NCBI RefSeq assembly: GCF_001293685.1 | Contig: NZ_BCAG01000003.1 | Location: 372,001 to 436,000 of the forward strand | From: Desulfatitalea tepidiphila | GTDB lineage: Bacteria; Desulfobacterota; Desulfobacteria; Desulfobacterales; Desulfosarcinaceae | Direction: 5' to 3' | Length of the DNA: 64,000 bases | Part shown: one piece after another, positions 16,335-24,551 of the stretch | How the letters are laid out: each line of letters opens with the position of its first letter | Numbering within the stretch: position 1 is the first letter of the stretch | Notes under the pieces: generated by a model | Databases searched by the model: none | What the model was told of the DNA's origin: nothing | Seen by the model: only the letters and a program-made list of their open reading frames with translations | Translations under genes and position numbers: made by a program

Positions 16335-16742
16335 TCAGTCACCGATGGCAAACAACCGGATGGGTATAACGTTTCGATAGCGACCGAAATTGTTATTATT
16401 GGTGAAGATGGGAACATCGATTCTATTGGCCACGGCACAAATGAGAATATCGATATGGGACCCTTGTATGCCCCGTTTCCGGCATGAGTTGCTGAATTCC
16501 GCGGCCAACTCGTAATCGGCATCCACGACGGGCGTGTTTTCGAAGAAAGACAGTTTCTCCCTTATGATGCGATAGTCGCGCAAGTCGCTGTAACCGGAAA
16601 GGATCTCTTGTCGAATGGGGCCGATGAGGATGGCTCTCTGGTCCTGAATCAGCGAGATGAGCGCATCGATCTCGGCCTGGTATGTTTTCTTGTGCGAGCG
16701 CAGCGCATAGGACCAGATGGGGGTATCGACAAGGACTTTCAA
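16335..16742 (-). CDS. vapC: VapC-type PIN-domain RNase toxin
   Basis: The 135-residue PIN-domain endoribonuclease is the toxin of a VapBC pair. Asp6 (Val-Asp-Thr-Pro-Ile-Trp), Glu46 (Arg-Gln-Glu-Ile-Leu) and Asp98 (His-Ile-Asp-Ile-Leu) are the expected metal ligands. At the fourth position, usually Asp in Thr-Asp-x-Asp-Phe, the protein has Asn-Asn-Asn-Asn-Phe, which may weaken catalysis. It starts at TTG 16742, overlapping the vapB stop codon (TTGA), so its translation depends on vapB. Confidence 0.85.
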   Translation of the reverse strand: MKVLVDTPIWSYALRSHKKTYQAEIDALISLIQDQRAILIGPIRQEILSGYSDLRDYRIIREKLSFFENTPVVDADYELAAEFSNSCRKRGIQGSHIDILICAVANRIDVPIFTNNNNFGRYRNVIPIRLFAIGD

Positions 16743-16936
16743 CGTGTTCTTCCCTTTGTATAGTCGTAATCGGGGTCGGGATCCATTTTGCCGAAAAGTT
16801 TGATGATCTCCAATTGCTTGCGCCGGTCGACAAACTCCTTGAGCGCAAGATTGACGGTGTCTTTCTTGGTTTTCATACCGCTGATCTCCAAAGCCTCATT
16901 CAGCAGTTTATCATCGATGGCCAAATTGGTCGCCAT
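16739..16936 (-). CDS. vapB: VapB-type antitoxin
   Basis: The 65-residue antitoxin of the VapB group begins Met-Ala-Thr-Asn-Leu-Ala-Ile-Asp-Asp-Lys-Leu-Leu and contains Lys-Thr-Lys-Lys-Asp-Thr-Val-Asn, a ribbon-helix-helix DNA-binding start. The C-terminus (Met-Asp-Pro-Asp-Pro-Asp-Tyr-Asp-Tyr) is the acidic tail that plugs the toxin. GGAGGTG stands before ATG 16936. It overlaps vapC and should repress the operon with it through the palindrome at 16967-16982. Confidence 0.85.
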   Translation of the reverse strand: MATNLAIDDKLLNEALEISGMKTKKDTVNLALKEFVDRRKQLEIIKLFGKMDPDPDYDYTKGRTR

Positions 16937-16958
16937 GGGGCACCTCCATTTTTTACAC

Positions 16959-16987
16959 ACATTATTACACATAAACATGTGTGTCAA
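16959..16987 (-). promoter_or_regulatory. vapBC promoter with embedded operator
   Basis: On the minus strand a perfect -35 box TTGACA (16982-16987) and a -10-like TAATGT (16959-16964) are 17 bases apart. Between them lies the inverted repeat ACACAT-AAAC-ATGTGT (16967-16982), which fits a ribbon-helix-helix operator that blocks RNA polymerase. Confidence 0.65.
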
Positions 16988-17239
16988 TAGAGGCGGCCAC
17001 CGGCTGGATCGCTTTGCGGAGACTGCGGAACACCAGGGGGGAAGGTGGCGGGTTCATGCCGGTCAGCTGGCTTTCGATCCCTGGCTCGATCCCGGCACCC
17101 AGGATGCGGCGCCGCTCGGCCTGAAGTTTCACCCGTGACCCGAGAGGTAACTCGGTAGGGTATAACGATCCTTCCAACCTTGTGCCGGTTCTGATGGAGT
17201 TTGCGTTTTGAAGCGATGGCCTGCCATTGACGTCGGCGT

Positions 17240-17899
17240 TCAAAAGTGGCGGTCAACTGGTGAGTGCCTGCCGGGTGCTTTTCCCGCCTGCCGTTTCAAA
17301 TACTTTGCAAGGCAAGCGCCGGTCATGGCCAAGGATTCTGGATCGAGATAGTATTCCGCGTGTTTTTGAAAAAGCACGGTGCATTTGGCGGGGAACTCCT
17401 CGTCCCCATCATTGAAAAGCAATAGAAGCGCAATGCGTGGAAGCGCGTTGAACTCATATGACAGGTCATACGATAGTCCCATCTCACGCCGTGATCCGTT
17501 CAATCCTTCACAGGCTTTCCGCAAATCATTCAATCGGCCTGAAAAATGCTTTTCTATGGCCTTTTCCGTATCGCTGGAAAAGTAGTTCACATTCGTGAAA
17601 TGCGTAGCCCTTTTGAAATCCTTAAATGAAACCCACTCCTCATCATGATAGGATTGGTCGGGGTACAAAAGGATGTATTGGGCGAGAATGACAAAGGTCA
17701 TATAATCGGGTTCAATTCCCTCCTCGTCCACGAATCCGCTATTTGAAACGACATATCGATGATTGAAAAAAGGCAGATGCATCCTGTCGCCGTCATTCGA
17801 AATGCCAAGCCTGTCCATGATCGGCCCGAATTCGACTTTTTCCAGTTGAACGCAATATTGCTGATAATTCTTTTCAAACGCATCCGACGATCCAGCCAT
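17240..17899 (-). CDS. DUF3786 domain protein
   Basis: The 219-residue protein belongs to DUF3786, a family common in strict anaerobes and often found near corrinoid or iron-sulfur genes; its reaction is unknown. The C-terminal signature is clear: Leu-Leu-Leu-Leu-Phe-Asn-Asp-Gly-Asp-Glu-Glu-Phe-Pro-Ala (about 160-173), then Tyr-Leu-Asp-Pro-Glu-Ser-Leu. It starts at ATG 17899, 30 bases after the end of the lactate dehydrogenase gene on the same strand, so the two may be co-transcribed. Confidence 0.8.
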   Translation of the reverse strand: MAGSSDAFEKNYQQYCVQLEKVEFGPIMDRLGISNDGDRMHLPFFNHRYVVSNSGFVDEEGIEPDYMTFVILAQYILLYPDQSYHDEEWVSFKDFKRATHFTNVNYFSSDTEKAIEKHFSGRLNDLRKACEGLNGSRREMGLSYDLSYEFNALPRIALLLLFNDGDEEFPAKCTVLFQKHAEYYLDPESLAMTGACLAKYLKRQAGKAPGRHSPVDRHF

Positions 17900-17929
17900 G
17901 AGTTGCCTCCAGTATAGAACCTTAGATGA

Positions 17930-18892
17930 TCAAAAAAAACAACGGCCGGTGGAACCCAGTTCGTTGATGGCCTTTTTGAGGGCGGCTGCCGACGCTGAGA
18001 GCTGTTGCTGCTCCCGCGGCGCCAATTTGCTCTCGACGATGCCGAAGATCCCCGTCTCCGAAACGATGCAAGGGACACTCAGGCAGACGTCCTGGATGCC
18101 GAACTGCCCGTCGAGCAGGGTTGAGACGGTCAGCACGCTGTGCTGCGACCGCAGGATTGCCCCCGCTATTCGTACCAGCGCGAGTCCGATGCCGAAGGAG
18201 GTGGACCCCTTGTAGTCGATGATATGGTAGGCGGAGTCCCGCACGCTTTGCTCGATATCCCTCCGCTCGGCTGCCCAATCCGCGCAATGTCCGCAGATCG
18301 GGCAGTATTCATCGATGGGCATTCCCGCCACGTGCGCCATGGACCACGCCACGAATTCCGTGTCCCCGTGCTCGCCGAGCACATAGCCGTGCACGTTGTG
18401 GACATCGATCTTCAAGTGCTTGCTGAGCAGGTGCCGGAGACGGGCGCTGTCGAGAACGGTGCCCGATCCGACGACCCGCCCCTTGTCCCAGCCGGTGCAC
18501 CGGAGGGCCACGTACGTCATTATGTCCACGGGATTGGTGGCGACCAGGAGCACGGCGCCGGCGCTGTGGGCCAGCACCTCCTGGACCACCGAGCGCACGA
18601 CCGATGCGTTTTTCTCCATTAGCTGAAGCCGGGTTTCGCCGGGCCGCTGGGCAGCGCCTGCGGTGAGCACGATGAGGCGCGCGTCGGCATAGTCGGACGC
18701 ATCCCCGGCGTGGATCGAGACGGTCGGGAAAAACGGCTGGCCGTGGGCCAGGTCGAGGGCCTGACCCTTGGCGAGCGCATCGTTCTTGTCGATCAATGCG
18801 ATTTCGTCGCACAGGCCGCTTTGGGCGAGCGCGTAGGCGAATGTCGCTCCGACGGCGCCTGCTCCGACAACCGCAACCTTTCGTCGGTTCAT
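17930..18892 (-). CDS. ldh: L-lactate dehydrogenase
   Basis: The 320-residue NAD-dependent dehydrogenase of the lactate/malate family interconverts pyruvate and L-lactate in the cytosol. Visible are the nucleotide motif Gly-Ala-Gly-Ala-Val-Gly (10-15), Gln82 in Ala-Gln-Arg-Pro-Gly-Glu-Thr-Arg (Gln indicates lactate, Arg would indicate malate), Arg88, Asp148, Arg151 and the catalytic His175 in Gly-Glu-His-Gly-Asp. The length is normal. The start at 18892 has AGGAG ten bases upstream; ATG 18901 is too close to it. Confidence 0.88.
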   Translation of the reverse strand: MNRRKVAVVGAGAVGATFAYALAQSGLCDEIALIDKNDALAKGQALDLAHGQPFFPTVSIHAGDASDYADARLIVLTAGAAQRPGETRLQLMEKNASVVRSVVQEVLAHSAGAVLLVATNPVDIMTYVALRCTGWDKGRVVGSGTVLDSARLRHLLSKHLKIDVHNVHGYVLGEHGDTEFVAWSMAHVAGMPIDEYCPICGHCADWAAERRDIEQSVRDSAYHIIDYKGSTSFGIGLALVRIAGAILRSQHSVLTVSTLLDGQFGIQDVCLSVPCIVSETGIFGIVESKLAPREQQQLSASAAALKKAINELGSTGRCFF

Positions 18893-19006
18893 CTCTTTCA
18901 TGCTCCTGGGATTCTCCGGTCTCCACCCGCATGCGTATGCGGGAAGCGCACCCGCGCCGGTCAAGAAAGAGATTCGGCGGCAGGCTCAGTAAGGCGCGCA
19001 TCGCCA

Positions 19007-19267
19007 TCAACCATCAATGATGTGCTTCTTCAACTGCTTGTAGGTCCAGGCGATGGTGCCCACTGTGAATATCAACGCCGTGATCGATGATAGCGCAAAG
19101 AGCAGATGGTTGGGGCTCGAGCCAGATAGAATGGAGATCAAAGGCGAATAGATGAAACCGAAGATAACGAAAAATAGCCGAATGAAGACGGCGAACATGA
19201 TTGGTGCGGCCATACACCAAAAAAAGAACTTTATGATTCTCTTTTCCTTTGAATCTGTTTCATTCAT
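19007..19267 (-). CDS. Small two-helix membrane protein
   Basis: The 86-residue protein starts at ATG 19267 after GGAG and has hydrophobic segments at about residues 12-37 and 53-74, with a basic tail (Lys-Gln-Leu-Lys-Lys-His). The family is not recognised. It stands alone between the lactate dehydrogenase and a long non-coding stretch. Confidence 0.5.
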   Translation of the reverse strand: MNETDSKEKRIIKFFFWCMAAPIMFAVFIRLFFVIFGFIYSPLISILSGSSPNHLLFALSSITALIFTVGTIAWTYKQLKKHIIDG

Positions 19268-19661
19268 GCTGCTCCAACATGTCTGTGGCAGCCTTCCATC
19301 TGACCAATGATCGCACAATCTGAATTGATATTAAATAACCTATTCATCCGATTCGTTTGCGTCAATGCCTTGCTCTGGAATCCTGGATCATCGACCGCAT
19401 GCTGGATGGCTGCACCCATTGATGCCTATTTGATTCTATCGGTGGTTCAGCCTTTAAAGAAATCAGGAAATAGCTTTTTTAAACGGTCAGGGCATATACT
19501 GCGGGAAAATTCCGCTTCTGTGTATTTGGAGATATAAGCCTCAACTTGGCTTCAGTATCCCTTATCATCTCTGATCACATATATTGCAAAGCATACAATA
19601 TTTTCTATGTTCCCATTTTGATCGAAAAACGGAGTCTTGGCCGTTGAGCATCCAGATACTC
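19268..19661. other. Intergenic stretch, nothing recognised
   Basis: The sequence is less GC-rich than its neighbours, with no frame that has a ribosome site and recognisable protein. It lies past the end of the hybrid kinase gene (minus strand). Confidence 0.4.
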
Positions 19662-21563
19662 TCAGGCTGTCAAAGCGGCACGCACCCTGCCGGACAGATC
19701 CAACAGGGTGAACGGTTTGGAGATGAATTGGACGCCCTTGTCCAGGACGCCATGGTGGACGATGACGTTCTCCGTGTAGCCGGACATGTACAGCACTTTC
19801 AGGTCCGGCCGGGAAGTTTTTAGCCGGTCATAGAGATCCTTGCCGTTCATCGAGGGCATGACCACGTCCGTGACGAGCAGATCGAGCGAATCTTTATGAT
19901 CGGCAAAAAGGGCCAGGGCTTCTTCAGGGCCGGCGGCGGAAAGAACCGTATAGCCGAGTTCGCGCAGGCTCGCTTCCGTCACCGTGCGCACCATGTCGTC
20001 GTCCTCGACCAGAAACACGGTTTCCGATCCGGGCGTGGGGTCCTGCTTTTCGTCCGTCCTCGACGGCTCAGGCTCGCCAGCCGAGACAGGCAGGTAGATC
20101 TTGAAGGTGGTGCCCCGAGCCGGTTCGCTGTAGACGTTGATGAAGCCGCCGCCCTGTTTCACGATGCCGTAAACCGTGGCAAGGCCCAGCCCCGTGCCTT
20201 TGCCGGTCTTTTTCGTGGTGAAAAAGGGCTCGAAGATATGCGTAAGGGTCTCAGCGTCCATGCCCGAGCCGTTGTCGCTCACCGAGATTTGCACGAACTC
20301 GCCGGGCATGAATCCGGCGTGTTCCCGGCAATAGGCCTCATCCAGGCTCACGTTGGCTGTTTCGAAGGTCAGGGCGCCGCCCTGGGGCATGGCGTCGCGG
20401 GCGTTGACCGCCAGGTTCATGAGGATCTGTTCGATCTGGGTCGGGTCGAATTCCACATTGGCCAGGTCCTTTCCGGGGAAGAACTTCAAGGCGATGTCTT
20501 CTCCGATCAATCGCGACAGGTTGTCCTCGAAGCCGCCGATGAGGGTGTTGACGTCGAGCACTTTCGGCTCGAATACCTGTTTCCTGGAGAAGGCCAGCAG
20601 CTGCCGGGTGATGTCCTGGGCGCGCCTGGCGGCCCGTTGAATCTGCTCGATGTCACGGGGTAGCGGATCATTCGGCGCGAGTTTGGCCTTGAGGAGCTCC
20701 GAGTAGCCCAAAATAACGCCCAGCATGTTGTTGAAGTCGTGTGCGATGCCGCCGGCCAGGCGTCCGACGGACTCCATTTTCTGGGCCTGAAGCAGTTGGG
20801 CCTCGAGCTTTTGCCGGTCGCGCTCCGCGTTCAGCCGCTCGGATATGTCGCGGACATAGGCGACATGATGCTCCTGATCATCGAAGACGACATTTTTGGA
20901 ACGGATCTCGACCGGAAACGCCGTTCCGTCCTTGCGCCGGTGCAGCCTTTCGAGCCGCGCGCCGCCGCTTTTTTTGACTTTTTCCCAATGGGGTTCCCAC
21001 TGCTCCCGGGTGAATTCCGCGTCGATGTCCCACAGGTGCAGGCGCATCAGCTCGTCCCGGCTGTAGCCCAGCGAGCGGCAGGCCTGTTCGTTGACATAGG
21101 GGAACCGGCCTTGCGCGTCTATCCAGAAGACCGCGTCGGGGGACGAGTCCACCGAAATCTGGAACCGCCGCAGGGACCGCTCCTTGGCCAGGCGTTGGGA
21201 TCGGTCGCGAACGATTCCCCACATGCCCGCAGGGCGTCCATCGGGGGCCCTGGCCAGCACGATCCGCAGTTCCACGGGCACGATGCGGCCGTCCTTGCGG
21301 CGGTACTCTTTTTCAAAAAGGTCGGAGTAGCCCCTTGTGCGCACCTGCTCGTCAATGACCCGCTTTTCGAGCTCATGCCATTTGGGCGGGGTGAGGTCGA
21401 AAATGGTCATTCCGAGCAGTTCATTCCTGTCGTAGCCGGTCAGATCCAGAAAATGCTGGTTGGCCTCGGTCACCCGGCCTTCCATGTCGCAAGCCCCGAA
21501 GGCATCCATGATGTTGGCGCAAAGCTGCTGGAACAGGGACTGGGGGTGAGTGGCATGGACCAT
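19662..21563 (-). CDS. PAS-PAS hybrid histidine kinase with receiver
   Basis: The 633-residue cytosolic sensor kinase has two PAS domains (about 10-125 and 130-255), a histidine box (Gly-Gly-Ile-Ala-His-Asp-Phe-Asn-Asn, about 280), an HATPase with N box (Asn-Leu-Ala-Val-Asn-Ala-Arg-Asp) and G boxes (Asp-Asn-Gly-Ser-Gly-Met; Gly-Lys-Gly-Thr-Gly-Leu-Gly-Leu), and a C-terminal receiver with Leu-Leu-Val-Thr-Asp-Val-Val-Met-Pro. It lacks membrane helices, so it senses an internal signal. GGAGG precedes ATG 21563. The final output partner is not encoded nearby. Confidence 0.9.
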   Translation of the reverse strand: MVHATHPQSLFQQLCANIMDAFGACDMEGRVTEANQHFLDLTGYDRNELLGMTIFDLTPPKWHELEKRVIDEQVRTRGYSDLFEKEYRRKDGRIVPVELRIVLARAPDGRPAGMWGIVRDRSQRLAKERSLRRFQISVDSSPDAVFWIDAQGRFPYVNEQACRSLGYSRDELMRLHLWDIDAEFTREQWEPHWEKVKKSGGARLERLHRRKDGTAFPVEIRSKNVVFDDQEHHVAYVRDISERLNAERDRQKLEAQLLQAQKMESVGRLAGGIAHDFNNMLGVILGYSELLKAKLAPNDPLPRDIEQIQRAARRAQDITRQLLAFSRKQVFEPKVLDVNTLIGGFEDNLSRLIGEDIALKFFPGKDLANVEFDPTQIEQILMNLAVNARDAMPQGGALTFETANVSLDEAYCREHAGFMPGEFVQISVSDNGSGMDAETLTHIFEPFFTTKKTGKGTGLGLATVYGIVKQGGGFINVYSEPARGTTFKIYLPVSAGEPEPSRTDEKQDPTPGSETVFLVEDDDMVRTVTEASLRELGYTVLSAAGPEEALALFADHKDSLDLLVTDVVMPSMNGKDLYDRLKTSRPDLKVLYMSGYTENVIVHHGVLDKGVQFISKPFTLLDLSGRVRAALTA

Positions 21564-22150
21564 GCGAATCCTCCGGAACGCGACCGCCATGCGTGCGGCC
21601 GCCGTTGAACTATCAATCGCTCTCGTGCCGACCCCAGGGGCTTGGCGGGTGCCGCGCCGGAAAACCGGATGGGATGGAGCGGGAACGCAATATCAATGAA
21701 CCAAAGCGACCACGCTAGGATCTGGGGTGTCAGTCCAAGCGATACCTGCGAGACCGTCAGAGAGTCTTCCAGCAACGCGTCATGCATCGGCCGATAGAGC
21801 AATGGCCAGGACAAGATGGCTTGGCCCCTGGCATGCATTCGCGGGGTGTACCTCAGGAGGGTGGATTGCTTCGAGGTGCCTATGATTTCGAACTCGAAAA
21901 AACCATCGAACCCTTTCGGGCCGGTGAACCGGAATCTGATGGATTTACCCGGTGCGTATTGCTCGACAAAGTAGCGGATGGGGCCGTGTCCGCCCGCGGC
22001 ACCGGGGACAAGGGGGCGGTCGAACGCCATGTTCGGCCAGGTGTGTGTTGGCCACAACCGGTCTTGCGGGGAGGAAAGCGAGTCGATGAGCGCGCCCACT
22101 CGAACCGGATCCGCTTCCAACTCGCGTTCATGGTTGTTGAGTACTTCCAT
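21470..22150 (-). CDS. SRPBCC-fold protein, 3' end doubtful
   Basis: The first 140 residues look like a START/SRPBCC ligand-binding domain (Phe-Val-Glu-Gln-Tyr-Ala-Pro-Gly-Lys-Ser-Ile-Arg-Phe-Arg-Phe and Leu-Glu-Asp-Ser-Leu). AGGA precedes ATG 22150. The remaining 85 residues are low in family-like sequence, and the last 94 bases overlap the kinase gene in another frame. This pattern suggests that an upstream indel has lengthened the frame, so the true or ancestral end is probably nearer 21650. Confidence 0.5.
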   Translation of the reverse strand: MEVLNNHERELEADPVRVGALIDSLSSPQDRLWPTHTWPNMAFDRPLVPGAAGGHGPIRYFVEQYAPGKSIRFRFTGPKGFDGFFEFEIIGTSKQSTLLRYTPRMHARGQAILSWPLLYRPMHDALLEDSLTVSQVSLGLTPQILAWSLWFIDIAFPLHPIRFSGAAPAKPLGSARERLIVQRRPHAWRSRSGGFAWSMPLTPSPCSSSFAPTSWMPSGLATWKAG

Positions 22151-22231
22151 TTTGTTATCCTACCGAGCCCGGCTGGCATTTTTGCCCGGCGCCTGTTGCG
22201 AGGTATTCGCTCGGAAGGCGGGCCGGTCTGC

Positions 22232-22324
22232 TCAATCACAGATCCTGAGCCTCATGTGCCTGGCAGTCACTTTCTGGCATTCATCGACCAGGTCGTCCTC
22301 AATCACAATGTTGGTTTTTCCCAT
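22232..22324 (-). pseudogene. VapB antitoxin fragment
   Basis: After a perfect ribosome site (GGAGGTGATCCC) the frame reads Met-Gly-Lys-Thr-Asn-Ile-Val-Ile-Glu-Asp-Asp-Leu-Val, the standard start of a VapB ribbon-helix-helix antitoxin. It leaves the family after about 20 residues and stops at codon 31. No toxin follows. The palindrome upstream (22343-22376) survives. Confidence 0.55.
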
Positions 22325-22342
22325 GGGATCACCTCCAATCGC

Positions 22343-22376
22343 AAATACACATATTATGAGTTGCATAGGTGTATTT
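22343..22376. promoter_or_regulatory. Inverted repeat upstream of the VapB remnant
   Basis: AAATACAC (22343-22350) and GTGTATTT (22369-22376) are perfect complements 18 bases apart, 19 bases before the remnant's start codon. The spacing suits an operator of a vapBC-like promoter. Confidence 0.45.
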
Positions 22377-22541
22377 CTGTGCGAAAAGGGCAGGTTGCCG
22401 GTTGATTGGGAATTGAATTCACGCTACCGCCACAGACATGGCGTGTCAATGAAATATTGGATTTGGCTTAGATATCAGACAGGTTGGTAATAACGACGGA
22501 ATCTCCGGGTATTGGAGGCCCGAGGAAAGCGCCCTTTTCAC

Positions 22542-24416
22542 CTACGGCATGGATAAAATTTTGACAATTTTGGTAGCCAGAAGACGAATATTATATGGTT
22601 TTTGAATATAATCGAGACAACCGCTTTCCAACAAGGCGCGGGCAATATTGGAGGCTCCCATGCCGCTGGATATCAATGCCTTGACCAGGGGATTGATTTG
22701 CCTCAACTCTTCATACAGGTCCCCGCCCTTAGTGTCCGGCAAGACCAGGTCCAGGATCACCAGGTCGATGGTCTTCCAGTTTTCACGATACATCTTTAAG
22801 GCATCAGTGCCGTTCAGTGCCGTGAGCACGTTATATCCTAATTGCTCCAATAACTCAGAAACCGGCTCGATAACCATGATGTCGTCATCGATCATTAAAA
22901 GGGTTCTCTTCATGCTATCCGTTTCAGGGGCGATTCCTGGTGCCGCTGATACCGTCGGATCATCGGCCGAGGGGAGTCTTATAGAGAAGGTGGTAGCTTT
23001 TTTATATTCGGAAGCCACCGAAATCTCACTATTGTAGCTTTTGATGATGCCGTATGCCAGGGTAGCGCCGTTTTGCACCAGCTTTTCGATGTTTTTGATG
23101 TATTGAACCGCAAGTGAGGAAGAGTGCAGATGGGCGAGTGCAAGGGTTGCATTGCCTTGTATACCCATGAGCAAGTTGTTGAAATTATGCGCGATACCAC
23201 TCGCAAGGGTGCCCATGGCCTCTATCTTCCGGGAATTTCTCAGCCGGCCCTCCATTTTCTTTTGAAGCGTTATATCCCTTAAAAAGCTGATGATGGCGGC
23301 CTTGCCTTCCCAGAGGATCGGCGCGTCATTGAGCTCCACATCCCTTGTTTCGCCGCTGGGCTGAATAAGTCTGAATGTTGCCGGTTCGCGGATTTCCTCT
23401 GCTTCCAATCCCTGGTGCCGCCGCCTCAGAACCATGTGGCGGTCATCGGGGTGGATGAGATCTTCGAACAAACTGTTCATGGCGGGCTTGTCGGCATCGC
23501 AGAACAGGGCCATTGCGTTCGGATTCATGAATTTGATGCGACCATCCTGGATCACGCAAATTGCATCCTTGCAATGCTCTACAACGAGCCGGTATTTCTC
23601 CTCCGAACATCTAAGGGCCAGTTCCATCTCCTTGCGGTCGGAGATATCGACCAGTATGCCCTGGACGCCGACCGTCCGCCCGTTTCGCGTGATAGGCTTT
23701 GCATGGGTCCGGATCCATTTGATGCCGTTGCCTTTGGTCGAAAGCCTGTACTCCGTGGCCCTGCCATCCCCGCTCATGGCGCTGGAAAATTGGTTGGTTC
23801 TGTCCGGCAGATCGGCGGGATGGACGAAATCCGTAAACTTGCGGCCGATCACTTCATTGGGGCCATAACCAGATATCTGTTGGATGTTGGGGCTCACATA
23901 GGTAATGACCGCATTTTCATCGGTGGTGTATAAGACATCGTTGAGATTCTCCACCAAGGTGCGGTAGTCGTTCCTGTCATTGGGATCGAAATGGGCGCGT
24001 TGCGCGGCGGCAGGAACGCGAGTCGTTGCGGCAAGCCAGCATTTATGCCCGTCATACCGCAGCGGCGCCACATCGGCCTTTAGAAAGAATTGGCAGTCAT
24101 CCTGCATTTCGATCTGGATATAGCCACCCTTTGTCACGCGCGCCTTGAGATGGTCATAGGCGCTTGGATCTATTGTCGCAAGCGCGCGCGAATGACTGTC
24201 CGCCACGTCTTGGTCTTCCGGCAGGTCCTCGACAGGCAGATGAAAATCGGCGCAGAATTGACGGTTGACTTCCATTACACGCCGGTCGTCTGAGCGAAAA
24301 ACCGCCAGGGAAACAGGCACCGCGTGAAATATCCGCAGGTAGTTTGCGGCAATCCGTTTGTAATGTTTCACCAGATGCCAATTGGACTTTTTATGCAAGT
24401 CTTCCACGGTAATCAC
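22542..24416 (-). CDS. PAS hybrid kinase lacking most of its ATPase domain
   Basis: The 624-residue protein has three PAS-like regions (about 25-135, 150-265, 270-385), a histidine box with His410 (Gly-Ile-Ala-His-Asn-Phe-Asn-Asn), a complete receiver (Asp556 in Ile-Leu-Asp-Leu-Val-Leu-Pro; Lys in Gln-Lys-Pro-Tyr) and only the last strand of the HATPase (Ala-Tyr-Gly-Ile-Ile-Lys to Phe-Ser-Ile-Arg-Leu-Pro, 454-482). The N and G boxes are gone and the junction near residue 452 stays in frame, so about 150 residues are missing. It cannot phosphorylate itself. It might accept phosphate from another kinase or be decaying. The start codon is GTG 24416. Confidence 0.8.
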   Translation of the reverse strand: MITVEDLHKKSNWHLVKHYKRIAANYLRIFHAVPVSLAVFRSDDRRVMEVNRQFCADFHLPVEDLPEDQDVADSHSRALATIDPSAYDHLKARVTKGGYIQIEMQDDCQFFLKADVAPLRYDGHKCWLAATTRVPAAAQRAHFDPNDRNDYRTLVENLNDVLYTTDENAVITYVSPNIQQISGYGPNEVIGRKFTDFVHPADLPDRTNQFSSAMSGDGRATEYRLSTKGNGIKWIRTHAKPITRNGRTVGVQGILVDISDRKEMELALRCSEEKYRLVVEHCKDAICVIQDGRIKFMNPNAMALFCDADKPAMNSLFEDLIHPDDRHMVLRRRHQGLEAEEIREPATFRLIQPSGETRDVELNDAPILWEGKAAIISFLRDITLQKKMEGRLRNSRKIEAMGTLASGIAHNFNNLLMGIQGNATLALAHLHSSSLAVQYIKNIEKLVQNGATLAYGIIKSYNSEISVASEYKKATTFSIRLPSADDPTVSAAPGIAPETDSMKRTLLMIDDDIMVIEPVSELLEQLGYNVLTALNGTDALKMYRENWKTIDLVILDLVLPDTKGGDLYEELRQINPLVKALISSGMGASNIARALLESGCLDYIQKPYNIRLLATKIVKILSMP

Positions 24417-24551
24417 TCCATCGCCATATGGGCGTGATGCGCGGACGGCCGGGAGTGTATTCCTGATGGCCTGCGCCTGGGGTCCCGAAAGCCGGTGAAA
24501 TTGAAGATAAATCGTTCATGCACTGAATATTATGCCGACTCGTGCCAGGGC

